Shown: in pieces, positions 22,745 through 33,458 of the stretch | How the letters are laid out: each line of letters starts with the position of its first letter | Position numbering within the stretch: the first letter of the stretch is position 1 | Source: Neoceratodus forsteri | Taxonomy: Eukaryota; Chordata; Ceratodontiformes; Ceratodontidae | DNA: 64,000 nucleotides | Reading direction: 5' to 3' | NCBI GenBank assembly: GCA_016271365.2 | Contig: CM057451.1 | Span: forward strand, 495,307,501 to 495,371,500 | Position numbers and translations under genes: made by a program | Notes under the pieces: generated by a model | What the model saw: only the letters and a program-made list of their open reading frames with translations | Database searches by the model: none | What the model was told of the DNA's origin: nothing

Positions 22745-24084
22745 AACACGTTTTGGGCAGGATGTGAAAAATGACAGCTGTACTGCTCATTGGGAAGTGT
22801 GGTAAAATGCCAATGTTGAAAATCTGGAGTGGAAATATTGGAAATTGGCAAACCTACGAGCGTGCGTGGGAACTGTGCAATGCACGCTCATAAAACAGTC
22901 ATTTTAAGGAATTGTTTCACCAAATTTTCAACATTGCCATTTTAAAACCTGTGCTAATGAACAGTGTCACTGTGATTTTCTTACTGTGTCCCATACATTG
23001 ATTTCGCACACGGACTGCGCCATTGTGCACTACCATGGGGAAAGATGTTTTGGGCAGGATGTGAAAAATGACAGCTGTACTGCTTATAGGGAGGTGTGGT
23101 AAAATGGCAATGTTGAAAATCTGGAGTGAAAATATTGGAAATTCGCAAACTTACGAGCGTGCGTAGGAACTGCACAAGGTATGCTCGTAAAACAGTTATT
23201 TGTAGGAATTTTTTTGCCAGATTTTCAACATAGCCATTTTAAGATCTCTGCTCATGAACAGTGACACTGTGATTTTCTTAATGTGTCCCATACACTGAGT
23301 TCGCACACCGACTGTGCCATTGTGCGCTACATGGGCGGAAACAAGTTTTGGGCAAGATGTGAAAAATGACAGCTGCAGTACTTATAAGGAGGTGTGGTAA
23401 AATGGCAATATTGAAAATCTGGAGTGAAAATATTAAAAATTTGCAAACTTACAAGCGTGCGTAGGAACTGCGCAACGCAGACTCATAAAACAGTCATTTT
23501 TAGGAATTTTTTCACCAAATTTTCAGCACAGCCATTTTAAGACCTCTGCTCATGATCAATGTCACTGTGATTTTCTTAATGTGTCCCATACATTCAGTTC
23601 GCACACCGACTGCGCCATTGCACACTACATGGGCAGAAACACATTTTGGGCAGGATGTGAAAAATGACAGCTGTACTGCTCATGAGGAGGTGTGGTAAAA
23701 TGGCAATGTTGAAAATCTGGAGTGCAAATATTGAAAATTCGCAAACGTACGAGCGTGCATAGGAACTGCACAATGCACGTTCGTAAAACAGTCATTTTTA
23801 GGAATTTTTTCACCAATTTTCAACATAGCCATTTTAAGACCTCTGCTCATGAACAGTGTCACTGTGATTTCTTAATGTGTTCCATACATTGATTTCGCAC
23901 ACCGACTGCGCCATTGTGCGCTACATGGGAAGAAACACATTTTGGATGAGATGTGAAAAATGACAGCTATACAGCTCATAAGAAGGTGTGATAAAATGGC
24001 AATGTTGAAAATCTGGAATGAAAATATTGAAAATTCGCGAACTTACGAGCCTGCGTAGGAACTGCGCAATGCACGCTCATAAAA
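22745..24084 (+). repeat. Tandem array of ~297-bp dyad-symmetric units
   Basis: The word 'ttttgggcaggatgtgaaaa' (with variants) starts at 22751, 23048, 23346, 23644 and 23940, a spacing of 296-298. Within each unit the left half (gttgaaaatctggagtg) is an imperfect inverted repeat of the right half (caccaaattttcaacat), centred on a gagcgtgcgt...gcacgctc palindrome, so each unit can fold back on itself. Confidence 0.92.
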
Positions 24085-24318
24085 CAGTCATTTTTTGGAA
24101 TTTTTGCACCAAATTCTCAACATGGGGTTTTTGGGACCCCTTCTCATGACGATGTCACTGTCATGGCGTTATCAAGGCCAAAGGGTGATTTTATGAGTGA
24201 CTCGCGCAGTGCCTGTGAAATCACCCTTTGGGCCTGAATAATGCCATGACAGTGAATCATTCATGAGAAGGGTCCCAAAACCCCATGTTGAAAATTTGGA
24301 AAATTCCAAAAATGACTG
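24085..24318. repeat. 234-bp near-perfect hairpin
   Basis: Two arms of about 105 bases (24085-24193 and 24214-24318) are complementary with few mismatches. The loop is about 20 bases (gagtgactcgcgcagtgcct region). The same structure, with different bases, occurs inverted at 39410-39641. Confidence 0.9.
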
Positions 24319-24449
24319 AGATATGCAATAAAGTTGAAACCCCTATCTAGCCCATTATAGAGCTTACCGCATTTCCTCAGTTCACGGTCGGCTTTGAAGA
24401 GTGCAGACGTGTTCCCGGTCCACGATCAAGATCGTCGCGGAGTCCAGAG

Positions 24450-24545
24450 GTAAGTATGGGGTGGGGGTGTGGGAGGCTGGTGCGCAGGGTGGGTGCAAGA
24501 TGTGGAAGGGGGCTGGGAGGCGGCCGGGACCGTTTTGTTTTACAG
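24450..24545 (+). other. Intron-like segment with donor and acceptor consensus
   Basis: A strong donor (ccagag|gtaagtatgggg) at 24450 is followed 96 bp later by a pyrimidine-rich acceptor (cgttttgttttacag|gt). The right family B copy keeps both signals (donor at 39273, acceptor at 39168, minus strand, ~106 bp apart). Its function is unknown and no protein-coding exon is evident. Confidence 0.45.
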
Positions 24546-25084
24546 GTTAAAAAAAAAAAAGACTACGAGGGACGTTTGCCACACTGGGGTGGGCTCCCAG
24601 CATGGCAGAAGATGTGTGTGTGGGAACCCGATGGGGGATTGGGCACCTGCCGGCAAACTACGCGGGGGGATGAGGAGCCTACGAGGATTGGACACCCGCC
24701 GGCAATCAAACAAGCGGTTTGCCACGCTGGGGTGGGCTCCCAGCATGGCATGAAAGCTTTGGGGCAGCATGGCGGACGTGTGGGGGGAGGTAGCACATGA
24801 CACAAGGGGTGGCTCAGTATGGCAGCGGTGTTTTCTTTGAAGCGAAGACCACCGCTGTCATACTGAGCTGCTGCACCCATTGGTGCAGGACCGCCATGCC
24901 TGCTCAACTGAGCAGTGCATTGGGTGGGAGAGGCACACCTCCAAGTGTGCTACTCTCCCAATACGTTCCTTGCCCATGCGGGCAAGCGAACGTAAAAATG
25001 AACTGAGATCCAAACCAAACTGACAAGGTTCAGCAAAGGGTCTCATGAAAATTGAGCTGCATGTGTTCAGGTGGCTCAGTTTTT

Positions 25085-25446
25085 GTTTTTTTATTATCTT
25101 TGTTTTAGGGCCCTGATTTTCCCACCACTTTTCACCCTGCCCCTCCTCAGATGTGCACATATATGTGTGGAGGCACGCACATGCCACATTCCGGGGCACC
25201 CTCCCACTGCTTGCTGCCTCCTTTCACCCACACTGCCATTGGACCTCCACTCAGTGCCAGCAGAACTATGGAGGGGGACAACCTCCACAGGAGAGGAGAG
25301 CTGCCCTTAGGTTGCTCAATCCTGCTCCTTTCTCCACCCCCCATGCTGGCTTCCCGATGGCCAGAGGTTGTTCCAGAACCTGGGTCACTGGCGTGAGGTG
25401 AGGTTAGGCATGGAGCCTCTGCCCTTTGCACCACTGGGCCGACCTG
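25085..25446 (-). mobile_element. tRNA-derived SINE, partial copy with TSD
   Basis: Flanked by ggtggctcagtttt at 25070-25083/84 and 25447-25460. On the minus strand it begins ggcccagtggtgcaaagggc and has an 'acccaggttctggaac' B-box-like segment, matching the heads of the copies ending at 27423 and 40906. The T-rich low-coordinate end is the poly(A) tail. It is shorter than the other copies (362 vs ~580 bp), so it probably has an internal deletion. Confidence 0.7.
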
Positions 25447-25460
25447 GGTGGCTCAGTTTT

Positions 25461-26827
25461 GCAGACAAAGGTTCTGTACCCCACTATTATATTCTAAAAT
25501 GTTTAATTGCAATACATGCAGTAGTGTGTGAGAATGTGCTTCCCATATGCCTGTATATGCAGCTGTGCAAAACTACAACACATCAACTGTGACTCTTTCA
25601 TTTCCATTTTTAATTGCTCCCAGTGTTTCTCTTCCTTTTTTGCATGTGCAATGAAACATAATATAATTGTTGTGTTGAGAGGATAAATATTTTTTTCTCC
25701 TTTTAGTATCTCTCTCTGTTCTTTCTGTCCAATCCTGTATACAAGAGTTTGAGTTCTGAGGAAGGTCAGAATCCTAGAACTATTTGAAAAGTTATAGACA
25801 AGAACTAGAACTCAGAACTTCAGAGGGTTCTGGCAACCTCATTTTGTACACTATTTGACCTGCCCAGTTATTCACCCTTTTGGGTTGGGTGAAGTGTGGT
25901 TCACTTCACAAGAGCCTTATGATGGGTTAAGTTCATGACTTTGCCCCATCTTCACCAGCAAAGGAAAAAGTTCCAACATTTATAGTAATTACCATCCAAT
26001 ATGTATGTGTATGCAAAACACTAAGTTCCAAAAGATCTTCAAAAATTTTTTTTTTAGAAGCTTAGAAGATTCTTCATCCATCCCTTGTTTGAAGATCGTG
26101 AAACAATAAGGAGAACTTCTGGTCACCTTGTGTGTTCTATAGAAGCTGTGTCACAAGTAATGGTAGGGTGTTTTGCCACAGAGGGGTTCTAGTTCTCTCT
26201 GACCTCGTGAGCAAAGCTTGAGAGGTCCATAGAACTCAGAACCCCAAGGTGGAAGAACACACTGGTTATGCATAAAGTTGCCCATCCTGTATTTTTTATA
26301 GTGTATAGTATTATGTGAAATGTGTGCATTGTGTTTTTTTCTCTTTCACAATCACAATGACATTGACTTGTGCAGTCTCTAGAGGTTCTAGAATGCCGTT
26401 CTACCACAGAAGGATACAATCACATTCTATGACCCTTGAACTGTGGTACAACATCATTTAAAAAAAGATTGATTTCTATTTAGAACAATGCTCTAATATA
26501 CACTATAAGAGTGTATTTTTGAATTTTTGGGGTGAGAAAACTACAAAGCAAAGCTGGCAGTTCTGCCACACAAAGGACTTGAAAAGAAACCCGTATAACC
26601 ATAAGAGATGTAGTAACTATACATGTAAACATATTATACAGCATACTGAAGACTGCTGTATTCATAAAATGGAACTTGAACTCAAAATCAAATATTTTAC
26701 TTTGTGGAAAATAACAGAAATTCCTGTGCATGGAAATGGACTATGCCAACTGAACTTAGAACTTCAAAATTTTACAACTACAGGCATGAAACTCCCTCTT
26801 ATGATTAGAAGAGTACCTGGAATGATT
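25461..26827. other. Unassigned DNA containing a foldback repeat
   Basis: 25461-26150 holds repeated ttctagaac/agaact words but no recognised element. 26150-26312 is a family C foldback, described separately. 26460-26827 is AT-rich without features. Confidence 0.35.
26150..26312. repeat. Family C foldback repeat, copy 1
   Basis: The block 'cttgagaggtccata' ... 'accccaaggtggaa' ... 'tattttttatagt' recurs at 28165-28322. The flanks form a hairpin: 'ggggttctagttct' pairs with 'agaactcagaacccc'. No TSD found. Confidence 0.6.
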
Positions 26828-26843
26828 AGAAATTAACAATTCT

Positions 26844-27423
26844 TTTTTTTTGAAATTACTGTTTATTTCTCCTCCCAGCCTGCCACCTCCGACCCTTCAG
26901 GGGGGACAACTGGATATCCCACTGCCCGGAACCCTACCCACACAGACCCACAGGCCCCATGGAGCCTCGGATTACCCCTCGGGTGGGGATGAGGTGAGGG
27001 GTCAAACCCCATTACTTACGTTGCTTCGGTCTGTGGTCTTCTGGGCAGGCACAGGCAAATCGTGGGCACGACCATGGTCCCCCCATCTTCCCAGCTGTGG
27101 CAGGCTTGTTTTTCCATGATTTTCTCCCTCCCGAGCAGCAAGTACCCTCCCTGACGTCATGACGCGTACGCCGACGTCCATGCTGCTCACTAGCCGCCCA
27201 TCTCCCAGGTGGAGCTTGCAGTTCCTTGAGCCTCCGCTTGGGGTCATGCAGGTGTTGGGCAATGGCTGAATCCCTCCCCGGAGAAGGCAAGCTGTCATTG
27301 GACGCTCAAGCCTATCTCCCCCCGGCCGATCCACCAACGACCCAAGTCTGCTCCCGAACCCGGGTTGCCAGCGTGGAGCTAGGTGTGGTGTCCAGCGCCT
27401 CAACCCTCAGCGCCACCAGGCTG
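26844..27423 (-). mobile_element. tRNA-derived SINE, 580 bp, 16-bp TSD
   Basis: Perfect TSD agaaattaacaattct at 26828-26843 and 27424-27439. The low-coordinate end is a T-run (poly(A) on the minus strand). The minus-strand 5' end reads gcctggtggcgctgagggtt and continues to 'caacccgggttcgggagc', resembling the A and B boxes of a tRNA promoter. The body is GC-rich. Closely related to 40313-40906. Frames on either strand are not conserved between copies. Confidence 0.85.
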
Positions 27424-27544
27424 AGAAATTAACAATTCTGATTAGCTAAGAACAATGTCATGATTTATAATAGAACTACACAACGTATTTTATGTCCTTG
27501 TTAAGTTCTTACATTGTTGTCACAATGCACCTGTGTTCTACTAT

Positions 27545-27628
27545 AGAATTTTGTGGATGAATGGGATACATGGGCAGACTAGATGGGTCAAGTGGTCCTT
27601 ATCTGCCATCAAATTCTATGTTTCTATA
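27545..27628 (+). mobile_element. CR1 3'-end fragment
   Basis: 'ggatgaatgggatacatggg' followed by 'agactagatgggtcaagtgg' and the tail ...ctatgtttctat match the 3' ends of the other CR1 copies. Only the last ~85 bases are present. Confidence 0.75.
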
Positions 27629-28130
27629 TAAACTACATTATACAGTTCTAACATGGAGCTTAGTAGAGATGACTCAATACTGCATTAAGTTCTTATAAAA
27701 TAGGCACAAAAATCTTGCAACCTCATAGGTTGAAACTTGTCCATTTATTTTCTGACTGCAGCACACCTCACCTGAACTACATATTTTTTAAACAAATAAA
27801 TGCCCATTTTATAAGTGAGATGATACACTCCAGCATGTGCTATCATAAGGGAGTAATGCATATCACAAGTGTTTTTTTAATCAGTATTATTTTTATTTTA
27901 AATAAAAGATACAAAAAAACTCAGATAACTACAATCATAGCATTTCTCAAGGATTTAAGTCTGCTATACAGTAAAATATTAGAAATAAAGAAAAGAATAT
28001 AAAGAGAAAGAAGAGGAGACATGAGAAGAGAAGTAGATGGAAGTACAATTGTATCAGACATTCACACCATCATAATACTATTGTTCTGACATCAGATCAA
28101 TGATATTATGAAATAGAATGTTTGGAGTGT
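27629..28130. other. AT-rich stretch, unassigned
   Basis: Mostly A/T. 27875-27905 resembles the T-rich start of a minus-strand L1 3' end, but too little follows to name it. Confidence 0.3.
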
Positions 28131-28322
28131 TCCATATATTACATAGAGAACAATGTATTGGCAAAATTGCACAACAAGACTGTGTTTCCATCGAGGGGTT
28201 GAGATGACAGCATATGTACCTTGAGAGTGAAACTTGAGAGGTCCATACTGTCATGTCAACCCCAAGATGGAAACACATTTGCCGAGTTGTGTGGTTGCCT
28301 ATATTTTATTTTTTATAGTATG
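28131..28322. repeat. Family C foldback repeat, copy 2
   Basis: Matches copy 1 over 28225-28322. The hairpin here uses different bases: 'gtgtttccatc' (28180s) pairs with 'gatggaaacac' (28267s), and 'ggggttgagatgaca' with 'tgtcatgtcaacccc'. Confidence 0.6.
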
Positions 28323-28975
28323 TTTTTTTTCACACCGGAGTGACAGACACCCACTGAAGTGAAAACAACAAATCTTGCCATTTCTTTGTTCTGTTCTATG
28401 ATCAAAATCAATTTACAGACTTTTGAAAGTTAAAAAGTACAACTTTGGGCACTGGGTGGTTAGTAAGTAGCTAGGTGTGGAATAAATGAGAAATTTAAAA
28501 TTGTATGACCTTTGAAATGTGCAGAACAACCATTCGGAATGCGCATGACAACACTTTGGAATGTGCACAATGGATTAGAATGTGCACAACAAGGTTTTTG
28601 AGCAGGCTGATTTTTATACAGAACAAAGCCTAACCATGTGCTATAAAAAAAACATAACAGATAGGAAACCAGAAGTAATTAGGCTTGTCATTCCATCTCA
28701 GGAGTCTAGTGATATCATAAACCACGGAAGCTTTGCTCTAACATCATAAACCACATGAGCTTTGCTCTTGTGGTGTATGATGTCACCAGAATCCCTCGAT
28801 GGAATTATACCTTTATTATTGATGATTTCCTATCTATTATTCTATTTATAACTGCACATCCTGTCATGTGCCCCTTCCACCATTCACACTCATCCAGACA
28901 GCTCAGCTATGCTGCAGTTAAACTTATCTGGGATAGATCTGTTCTGGGACAAAGTTTCACTTTAGCTTTGGGCTA
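28323..28975. other. Unassigned DNA with a short direct repeat
   Basis: 28713-28739 and 28743-28768 are near-identical ('catcataaaccac..agctttgctct'). Nothing else recognised. Confidence 0.35.
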
Positions 28976-29640
28976 TTTGGAAATAAAAATATCAATGAAG
29001 ACTGGGAGGTGGCGAGGAGGAAGTAGAGGTGCAGTAACAGGGAAGGGAACTGAACCAGAATTTGGGAACAACAGTGGTGCAGTGAGAATGGTTGAGGGTT
29101 TCAAGGGTGGGAAAGGAGAGGTCTGAGTAGAGGACCAGTGGTGGCTGAAGGGAGGACTGTGGAGTGCAAAGCAGCAGAAGGAGTGGATGAAGTGATCCAG
29201 CCTATCCAGGATAGTTTGAAGAGCAGCACTGTACACCACGTCCACATACTTGAACATTGGGAGGATCATCTGAAGGACAATCCTACAGCAGATAGGGAGT
29301 GGGAGGCAAGATTTGTTGTAGGACAGGCACCAAGCATAGGAAGGAACGTGATACAGATGGCACCAGTGTTGTAGCAAAGGTCAAGGCTTCAATCAAGTCA
29401 CACCCCAATGTACTTGAAATGTGGAAGAACTAGCCAGAGTCCTGAGGACAGGGATAATGGGGAGTTTGGCAAAACACGTTTTATTGCCAAACGTCATAGA
29501 GACCATTTTTAGCATTAAATGAAAGCTGATTTGAACTGAGTTCATGCTGAATGCTGTCAAAACCATACTGATGAGAACTTCCAATTCAAGGACTGAGGTA
29601 TTGCAATTCAAGTTCTTAGCAAAGGATGCCGGTTATCTGA
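28975..29640 (-). mobile_element. L2/Rex1-type LINE fragment, C-terminal part
   Basis: The minus strand carries the post-RT block of the L2/Rex1-type LINEs: ILPMFKYVDVVYSAALQTILDRLDHF in register with the LLDYGDIIY block of the LINE at 16140. Further upstream, at 29400-29610, is a degraded RT thumb. Many stops and frameshifts. An opposite-strand LINE tail follows at 29640. Confidence 0.5.
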
Positions 29641-29998
29641 AACTACCTATTATTGACTTCCCATTGTCATATTTGTTCTCATTCTATGCTGGTTAACTCC
29701 TATTCATGGCTGTCCATTATAAGACACCTATTTTTGCATTTAATCATATTATTGGTATTATTTATTTAATCTTTTGAATTATAGTTTGTTTCTGTTAGGA
29801 TTATCCTGCTGTCTGTATAATTTCATTCTGCTATCTGTATCTATAATTATATCCTTCTTTACCTTACTTACAATTCCTGATAACTTTCTGATTATACTGT
29901 AATGTTCTTTCTCTTGTAGTCTTCAAGGTCATATCTGAAAACAGGTATTTACTTGACTAGTGTACCTATCTAGTTAGTAAAACTAAATAAATAAAAAT
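29640..29998 (+). mobile_element. LINE 3' UTR fragment with (AAATAA) tail
   Basis: AT-rich 3' UTR-like sequence ending 'aaaactaaataaataaaaat' near 29998. It lies between two minus-strand LINE pieces, which suggests it inserted into them. Confidence 0.45.
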
Positions 29999-30139
29999 AT
30001 AGTGTCACCTGCATTCTGCATACATGTGACTATATAAGGAGACACATACAGTAATGAAGGGAGGCCATTAAGGAAAATGGAAAATGGGATGGGTTAAGGA
30101 TACTGTAGAGGGGAGAGAAAGAGGGGGACAAGTGTAACC

Positions 30140-30760
30140 TACTTGGACAGACTGATGTTTGCTAAATAGGTAATCAGGTAGACCTGCCCCAGCAGTTTTT
30201 TTGAGTAGGAGAGGATGGGAAACGGTGCTTTTACAAAGTCAAAAAAGATGGTAATAGTTAATAGGCTAAGCTCTACCCACTTCAGAGCACAGCCAGTAAA
30301 CCACAAGAGGGATAAAACTGTGGAGTGGATAGACTGGTAGGTCAGAAGAAGGCAGCTGTTAGAGGAGACATATAAGTAGGATTTTTTTCTGTACTTACTC
30401 AAGGACAGGGAAGAAAGAGATGGGCCATAGTTTCCTGGAAAAGAGGGGTCATCCCCTTTAAGGAGAGGGAAAACTCTTTCATGGTCTCATGTCCCTGGAA
30501 CTTTACAGAGGAAAAAAGAAAGGTTATGTAAGGTGACAATGGGGAAGGCAATGGCAGGAGTTGAGAAGTGGAGAAGTGTATAGTCGAACCATCTGGGCGC
30601 TACTCTTGGAGGATTAAGAGAAAGCAGATAGTATAGCAAGTGAGGTGATATAGGAAAGGATAAAGCAAAGGAGTGGGAAGGGGGAGAAAGGGGATGAAGG
30701 AATAGCAGGGGAAGTGGCAGGGGAGATGGGGAGGATGGAAGGGAAGAAAGACAAGGCAAT
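30140..30760 (-). mobile_element. LINE RT fragment, degraded
   Basis: Bases 30210-30400 on the minus strand give an RT motif remnant FFDFVKAPF followed by YLITYLANISLSK, the position of the (S)KAFDTV motif and the next helix. The rest (30487-30760) is a pyrimidine-rich strand without motifs. It may be the upstream part of the fragment at 28975-29640. Confidence 0.4.
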
Positions 30761-32290
30761 TTTATTTGTTGAGCACCCTATCTAAAGAGGCTCAGGGCAT
30801 GTCACATCAAATACAACAGTTATAACAGTACAATAAAATAAACTCCATATGCAATACAATGCATTAAACTTCAGCTAGAGATACAAACAGAACAACAGGT
30901 CAGAATTCCAGGTCATATGTGAGATCAAAAAAATAACTTTTCATACCCCTTTAAAACAACTCTATCAAGCGGAACTCCTCAGATGGAAAGTTAAGGAGTT
31001 CCATACTGCCGGAGCTACTGCCAAGAAAGCTCTATTGTGAGATTGTTTTAAGCTTGATCCTTGGATGGCCAACAGCGATTCCTTAGTGGAGCAGAGAAAA
31101 CAGCCAGGAGTATACCATTCCAAGTCATCTTTAAGATAGGCAAGGCCCAAACTATGCAGGTTCTTGTATGTGAAAAAAGCAGATCTTAGAGGTGGTGCAC
31201 CACCTACTCCAAAGCCAGTGCAGCTGGTACAGTACAGGAAAAGTATAGTCTCTTTTTGATACCCAAGAGACCAACCTGGCTGCAGCATTCTGCACCAACT
31301 GGAGGTGGCCCGTCAAACCTCCAGATAGCCCCAGCTATATAGCTTAACAGTGGTTGAGTTTCGAGGACATGAAAGCATATACCAGCATCACCAGATCCTT
31401 TTGCCCACATATGGTTTAATCCAGAAGATATTCCTTAATTGGAAGAATCTACTGTGAACTACAGTGGACACATGATGTTCTAGTGTCAACTTCCAGCCCA
31501 TAATGGATCCCAGATATTTCACCCCATCCACTTTTGTTAGCAGCGTGCTATTAAAGATGGTAACCTAATGGCCACACATCTTTCAGCTGATTCTTAAGGA
31601 CCCGGCTACACCAGTAACTACTCTGTTTTGGTCGGGTTGTGGCTGAGCCAGCTGGATGCCATTCAGTTAATGATTTCCTTAAGGCACCTTTCCAGTACAG
31701 AGACTGCCTCATGCCTGCCTGATGTAAAGGACAGGTACTGCTGAGTATTGTCGGCATAGCTGTGAAAATAAACTATCTGATAGTCTGTTCCAAACAGCAG
31801 CTCATGCACTACAAAAGGCATGGGGGAAACAGTCATCTGGGGAGCCTCATGGCTGACTGCTATGGGCCATGACGAGAAAGCTCCAATCATGGCCCTTTGT
31901 GATCTGCCAGGAAGAAAACATGCAAACCAGTTTAATGTCCTGTTGAGTCCCCCATATTCCCTGGGGCATTCAGTCAGCACCCCATGATCCACAGTGTCAA
32001 ATGCCAACAAGAAATTAAGGAAAATGGCAATAGAGCACTCCCCTTTCCCTCACCAAGAGCAGATCATTAAACACCTTGATGAGTGCAGCCTCTGTACTGT
32101 AATGAAGGCTGAAACCCAACTGGAATGGTTCATGGATATTAAATCTCTCAAGGTAAGCTTCCAGCTGCTTTGCCATCATCTTCCTGATAACTTTCCCTAA
32201 AAATCAAAGGTTCACGACATGCCTGTAATTTGCTAGCACATTTGGAACCAGGATTCCAGGTCCAACAATTGCTTCTTCAGGAGTGGTCTC
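30748..32290 (-). mobile_element. L2-clade LINE, 5'-truncated
   Basis: The minus strand has RT motifs in order: FDTVDHGVL (near 32000), LNWFACFLPGRSQRAMIG, SYADNTQQYLS (about 31745) and a C-terminal block with KDDLEWYTPG and AVWNSLTFHLRSS (31000-31150). The active site reads ADNT, so catalysis is lost. The 3' end (30748-30800) begins 'ttttatttgttgagcacc' as seen on the plus strand. Unlike the LINE at 34-38 kb, its RT reads SYADNTQQYLS. Confidence 0.75.
31663..32010 (-). pseudogene. L2-clade LINE RT palm fragment
   Basis: An open stretch of about 116 codons spanning RT motifs A to C of the LINE above. Motif A (AFDTVDHG) is intact; motif C is ADNT rather than ADDT. Confidence 0.72.
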
Positions 32291-32606
32291 TCCACAATTT
32301 TCTTTTTTTAATCTCAGCTTTATTACATAGGTTGATATCACAAGCTGTTATATGATCATCACAGTACATATCATCAATACTGAAATTGTGAACATGGACA
32401 GTTAATAATCCAGTAACTTAGTTAACAAAGCTTGTCTGGATACATTTCCTGTAAACATTAATCTACAAGGTAAAACTTGGTGTATTCATTTTGTTAAACC
32501 TTTTCAGCAAAAGCAATTAATATCCTCACAAAAACTTATTACCATTTCTGATATGATCCACCAATAAACTGTTTATAAAGGGCCAACAGGATCAACTAAA
32601 AAGCTG

Positions 32607-32706
32607 TACTCTACTCTACTCTACTCTACTCTACTCTACTCTACTCTACTCTACTCTTCTCTTCTCTTCTCTTCTCTTCTCTTCTCTTCTCTTCTCTTCT
32701 CTTCTT
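32607..32706. repeat. Pentanucleotide microsatellite (CTACT)n-(CTTCT)n
   Basis: About ten ctact units change to about ten cttct units near 32656 with the 5-bp phase kept. It lies in the L1 3' UTR. Confidence 0.97.
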
Positions 32707-32858
32707 TCTCTCATCTGCATATAGACATTTGATGTACAATATCTATCTATTGGCACTCTGACACTCTCCCTTGGGACTTCAACCACCTGGAGCCTCATGG
32801 GTTACTGCAGAAGTGTTTTCAGCTCTCTCCCAAAAGCCCACCCTACCAAAAAGATATG

Positions 32859-33458
32859 TTAAGTAGTACTATGTCCCTGTACTATAAGCCAGGCCTTCCA
32901 GCTCTGCCATCTTTGAACATGTTTTTCTGACTGAAGTCTTGTTTTTGCTGTCATGGCCTCCATTGTGACCACTTCCCTTACTCTCCCAATCCAGTCCCAG
33001 ATTGTGGGTGGGTCAGGGCTGAGACACCTTGTTGTAGTGCACTTTAGACCTACTGCCAGTAGAATCAGGCCCACATGACGGGCGTCCTCCCTAAGATGTG
33101 TCACTGTTGGTATCCCCAGAACCCATTCCTCAAATTTGAGGGGGACGAGAATGCCCAGAATCCCCCGTACCACCTCTTGTAGGGCTGCCCAAAATGTTTT
33201 GAGGAGGGGGCAGGCCCCAAAAATGTGCCAATGATCTCCCACTCCCCCACACTGCCTCCAGCAACTGTCTGTATTTGATGAACCAAAGTGTTGTGTGATG
33301 GTGGGGACTCTGAAGTATCTCATCAATATTTTCCAATAAAACTCCCACCACACTGGGGGGAAGTCACCCACCACCCCATTTTTTAGTCTTTTCTGCCAAT
33401 CTGTCTCTTGTAGAATAATTTGCTCTTCCTGCTCCCAGGATCTCTTCTGAGATTGCAC
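32859..33458 (-). pseudogene. L1 ORF2 C-terminal domain fragment
   Basis: About 199 open codons: FPPVWWEFYWKILMRYFRVP, then CWRQCGGVGDHWHIFGACPLLKTFW, the C-terminal cysteine/histidine motif of L1 ORF2. The length and open frame suggest a fairly young copy. Neighbouring sequence at 33514-33798 is in another frame. Confidence 0.8.

Larger units (their letters stand above)
22583..25015 (+). mobile_element. Family B element, left copy
   Basis: It starts with 'aacaagcatttgtcaatgcc', also found in inverse orientation at about 41620, where it abuts L1 sequence. The order is: unique lead (22583-22745), array of ~297-bp units (22745-24084), a 234-bp hairpin (24085-24318), a stretch with intron-like splice signals (24330-24560), a GC-rich part with ~139-bp repeats (24575-24800) and a tail to about 25015 that also matches the right copy ('gcgaacgtaaaaatgaa'). 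No conserved coding frame. The class is unknown. Confidence 0.7.

Noticed and set aside
24456..25434. Clustered open frames on both strands
   Set aside because: They fall in GC-rich family B and SINE sequence and are not conserved in the second copies.
27867..28030. Minus-strand L1 3' end
   Set aside because: Only a T-rich start is similar; no 3' UTR or coding motif follows.
29138..29374. Possible small gene on the plus strand
   Set aside because: It overlaps the minus-strand LINE fragment, which shows recognisable motifs, and has no domain.
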